Origin: Planctomycetaceae bacterium
Lineage (GTDB): Bacteria; Planctomycetota; Planctomycetia; Pirellulales; Thermoguttaceae
Length of the DNA stretch: 6,166 nucleotides
Direction of reading: 5' to 3'
NCBI GenBank assembly: GCA_031278315.1
Contig: JAITKS010000261.1
Coordinates: 1 to 6,166, forward strand
Shown here: one piece after another, positions 4,716 to 6,166 of the stretch
Position numbering within the stretch: position 1 is the stretch's first letter
How the letters are laid out: each line of letters opens with the position of its first letter
Notes under the pieces: generated by a model
What the model was told of the DNA's origin: nothing
Database searches by the model: none
The model's input: only the letters and a program-made list of their open reading frames with translations
Program-made: the position numbers and the translations under genes

Positions 4716-5657
4716 TCAAAGCTGACTCCCTCCGAAAGTACCGGAAGCTAAACCGAGTATTGATTGTAATCGGTCGATGAATATTCCGAGTATTAAATCA
4801 ATAAATAGTATCGAGACAAATGATAAAACAAATGATTGCGTAGCAGCTTTTCCAACACCTTCAGCACCGTTCTCACAACGAAAACCTTGATGACAACTTA
4901 TTAAAGCAATAATACCTCCGAAAAATACACTTTTAAACATACCGGCAAGTACATCAAAAGGTCCGACTAAAGTACGTCCGTGTTCCCAATAAAAATGCTC
5001 GTCTATGCCGAGTATTTTCGTACAATAAATCGCACCTCCGAAAACACCCATGAAATCAGCAATCACGGTTAACGCAGGAATCAAAAAAAGCGATGCTAGG
5101 AACCGCGGAACAACAAGATAATGTATCGGACTCGTTCCAAGACTTGCTAACGCCTCGATCTGTTCACTAACACGCATTGAACCAATTTCAGCTGCAATCG
5201 AACTCCCAACTCGACCCGCTAACATCGTCGCTGCCAGTACCGGTCCAAGTTCGCGAACCAACGAATAACTAATTACACCGCCAAGTACAGCTTCCATACC
5301 AAGTGCTTTAAATTGCGAATACGTTTGAATCGCAAGCACCATGCCAATAAACATACCCGTAAGCATTACAACCGGTAAACTTAAAACACCAATCGAATAA
5401 AACGAATGCGCAAGAACTTCCCAACGCGGCCGCCGCCAGAAAAGCCAAATAAATGTATAACAACAAAAACTCGCAAAATCGCCTAACCGCTCTATTTGAT
5501 CAACAAACATACTGGTTAGCGTATAAGGTTTATTGAAATCATTGGATATACTCGCCGTTTCAGGATCTATCAGTGTCTCGTTAAGTTGGGTATTGCCGGT
5601 ATCAAATGATATTTCCGAATTTAACGTACTACTATCCGGTTTATCAACATTTGACAT
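4716..5657 (-). CDS. mlaE: MlaE-family ABC transporter permease (MCE/Mla lipid transport)
   Basis: Integral inner-membrane subunit of an MCE-type phospholipid/lipid transporter, the partner of the ATPase and MCE protein encoded downstream. The 313-residue product has the MlaE/DUF140 signature: ELGPVLAATMLAGRVGSS, followed by IAAEIGSMRVSEQIEAL, at residues 136-170. It also has the PRFLASLFLIPALTVIAD helix (184-201), and the HQGFRC...GAEGVGKAAT loop (256-273) before the last hydrophobic helix (275-293). Hydrophobic segments lie around 61-74, 88-110, 126-147, 185-210, 240-254 and 275-293. The family is usually about 260 residues. The extra length is a polar Ser/Thr/Asp-rich N-terminal extension of about 48 residues with no recognisable domain. 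A start at Met50 (position 5510) would give a standard-length protein, but neither start has a Shine-Dalgarno sequence, so I keep the longer frame. It is the first gene of the operon, 57 bp upstream of mlaF. Family assignment is very secure. The substrate is inferred, and homologues include plant TGD1 and E. coli MlaE. Confidence 0.95.
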   Translation of the reverse strand: MSNVDKPDSSTLNSEISFDTGNTQLNETLIDPETASISNDFNKPYTLTSMFVDQIERLGDFASFCCYTFIWLFWRRPRWEVLAHSFYSIGVLSLPVVMLTGMFIGMVLAIQTYSQFKALGMEAVLGGVISYSLVRELGPVLAATMLAGRVGSSIAAEIGSMRVSEQIEALASLGTSPIHYLVVPRFLASLFLIPALTVIADFMGVFGGAIYCTKILGIDEHFYWEHGRTLVGPFDVLAGMFKSVFFGGIIALISCHQGFRCENGAEGVGKAATQSFVLSFVSILFIDLILGIFIDRLQSILGLASGTFGGSQL

Positions 5658-5936
5658 AATAATTTACATCTAATTCTATAACTAATGGTTTAAATATTTC
5701 ATAGAAGATTATCCTACACTATTTTCAATTGCCGCTTGAATCGGTTACTGAATCATTACCAAAAACAAAATCAAGTTTTTAGAAGCTCTCTATTATTAAT
5801 CGACGAGATCGGTATTTGACGATTAGGAAACTTTTAACGATATTTTCGATTTTAAGAAATTCCCTACTCTTATTTTTTTGAAATACAAAACACACAAAAA
5901 TACAAAATAAACAAAAAAATATGAAATAAAAATTTT
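5658..5936. other. Intergenic region upstream of mlaE
   Basis: This non-coding DNA should contain the operon promoter on the minus strand. It is AT-rich, and 5880-5930 is notably A-rich on the plus strand. TATAGAAT-like sequence occurs about 20 bases upstream of the mlaE ATG on the minus strand. I cannot pair it with a convincing -35 box, so no promoter is claimed. I see no RNA gene or ORF. Confidence 0.5.
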
Positions 5937-5949
5937 CGTAATATATCAG
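5937..5949 (+). repeat. CGTAATATATCAG core repeat, right-hand copy
   Basis: The 17 bases TTTTCGTAATATATCAG (5933-5949) match the reverse complement of 1366-1382 exactly, so the match extends beyond the core. It begins a repeat cluster that continues to the end of the window. A matching inverted partner is not present before 6166. Confidence 0.7.
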
Positions 5950-6014
5950 CGGAATATTTTTTCAAAGATTTCAAATTCATTTTTTATTAATCTTATTTTC
6001 AGATTTTTTTTATT

Positions 6015-6050
6015 AACCACAGAGAACACAGAGGACACAGAGAAATCAGA
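6015..6050. repeat. 9-bp tandem array (GRACACAGA type), four units
   Basis: Units AACCACAGA, GAACACAGA, GGACACAGA and GAAATCAGA lie head to tail. This AACCACAGAG...ACACAGAG sequence is a widespread intergenic repeat in many bacteria. It has the same unit length and copy number as the array at 1318-1353, but a different sequence. Confidence 0.75.
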
Positions 6051-6058
6051 TTTTGTAA

Positions 6059-6075
6059 TTTTAGATTTTAGATTT
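6059..6075. repeat. AGATTTT short tandem repeat
   Basis: TTTTAGATTTTAGATTTA is an imperfect repeat of about 8 bp (TTTTAGAT) between the GRACACAGA array and the GGAACGC repeat. It is low-complexity and non-coding. Confidence 0.55.
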
Positions 6076-6103
6076 AAGTGAATTACTAAAAAATATTTTA
6101 GCT

Positions 6104-6166
6104 GGGAACGCAGGCGTCCCGCCTGCATCTTTTTTGTACAAAAAACGCCTAAAGATGCGGTCGAGA
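6104..6166. repeat. Facing pair of GGAACGC...ATCTTT repeats (copies C and D) around a perfect palindrome
   Basis: Copy C starts GGGAACGCAGGCGTCCC at 6104 and continues CGCCTGCATCTTTTTT. Copy D, inverted, ends the window (6150-6166), and its reverse complement TCTCGACCGCATCTTTA differs from 239-255 at one of 17 bases. Between them is the 16-bp perfect palindrome TTTTTTGTACAAAAAA (6130-6145). Within copy C, GCAGGCG (6110-6116) and CGCCTGC (6120-6126) form a 7-bp stem with a 3-base loop. The window cuts through copy D. Confidence 0.75.
6110..6135 (+). terminator. Terminator-like hairpin with T-run inside repeat copy C
   Basis: The stem GCAGGCG/CGCCTGC with loop TCC is followed by ATCTTTTTT on the plus strand. 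This has the shape of an intrinsic terminator. No plus-strand gene ends nearby in the window and the sequence is part of a dispersed repeat, so real terminator function is uncertain. Confidence 0.35.

Noticed and set aside
5946..6128. Minus-strand 60-codon frame
   Set aside because: It is built from dispersed repeats (the GGAACGC copy, the CACAGA array and the CGTAATATATCAG core) and has no recognisable product.

Overview
This AT-rich window (roughly two thirds A+T by eye) carries one recognisable operon, entirely on the minus strand. It encodes an MCE-type (Mla-like) lipid transporter: permease MlaE, ATPase MlaF, and a long membrane-anchored MCE substrate-binding protein of the MlaD type. 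A small MazG-fold nucleotide pyrophosphohydrolase with a four-cysteine tail follows close behind. Further downstream on the same strand is a small, probably lipid-anchored, His/Gln-rich protein of unknown function. The organism is a diderm bacterium. A member of the Planctomycetes/PVC group is my best guess. The reasons are the mlaE-mlaF-mlaD order with a long single-MCE protein, the MazG-like protein ending in a CPxC...CxC tail, the absence of Shine-Dalgarno sequences, and intergenic repeats of a kind I associate with such genomes. This placement is inference.

Layout from left to right. 1-262 is non-coding and made of dispersed repeats: a double GCCCTTTCAGGGC hairpin element with an 11-G run, then a GGAACGC...ATCTTTA repeat. 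263-802 is the predicted lipoprotein. 905-1392 is non-coding, and 1152-1378 within it looks like a small MITE-like element with 14-bp perfect terminal inverted repeats. 1393-1701 is the MazG-like gene. 1760-3607 is the MCE protein, with an unusual cysteine-rich tail. 3608-3851 is an intergenic gap inside the operon, filled by six 13-bp tandem repeats and another copy of the hairpin repeat. 3852-4658 is mlaF and 4716-5657 is mlaE. 5658-6166 is non-coding and ends in a second repeat cluster, including a 9-bp tandem array and two facing copies of the GGAACGC repeat.

How the genes work together. MlaE (integral membrane) and MlaF (cytoplasmic ATPase) would form the inner-membrane ABC core. The MCE protein, anchored by one N-terminal helix, would assemble on its periplasmic face as a lipid-binding ring with a long helical extension. 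No MlaA, MlaB or MlaC homologue is visible. The MazG-like protein is probably a housekeeping enzyme that shares the transcript or only the locality. The intergenic DNA is dominated by several interleaved repeat families sharing the core GTAATATATCAG, and this is the least ordinary aspect of the window along with the cysteine-rich MCE tail.
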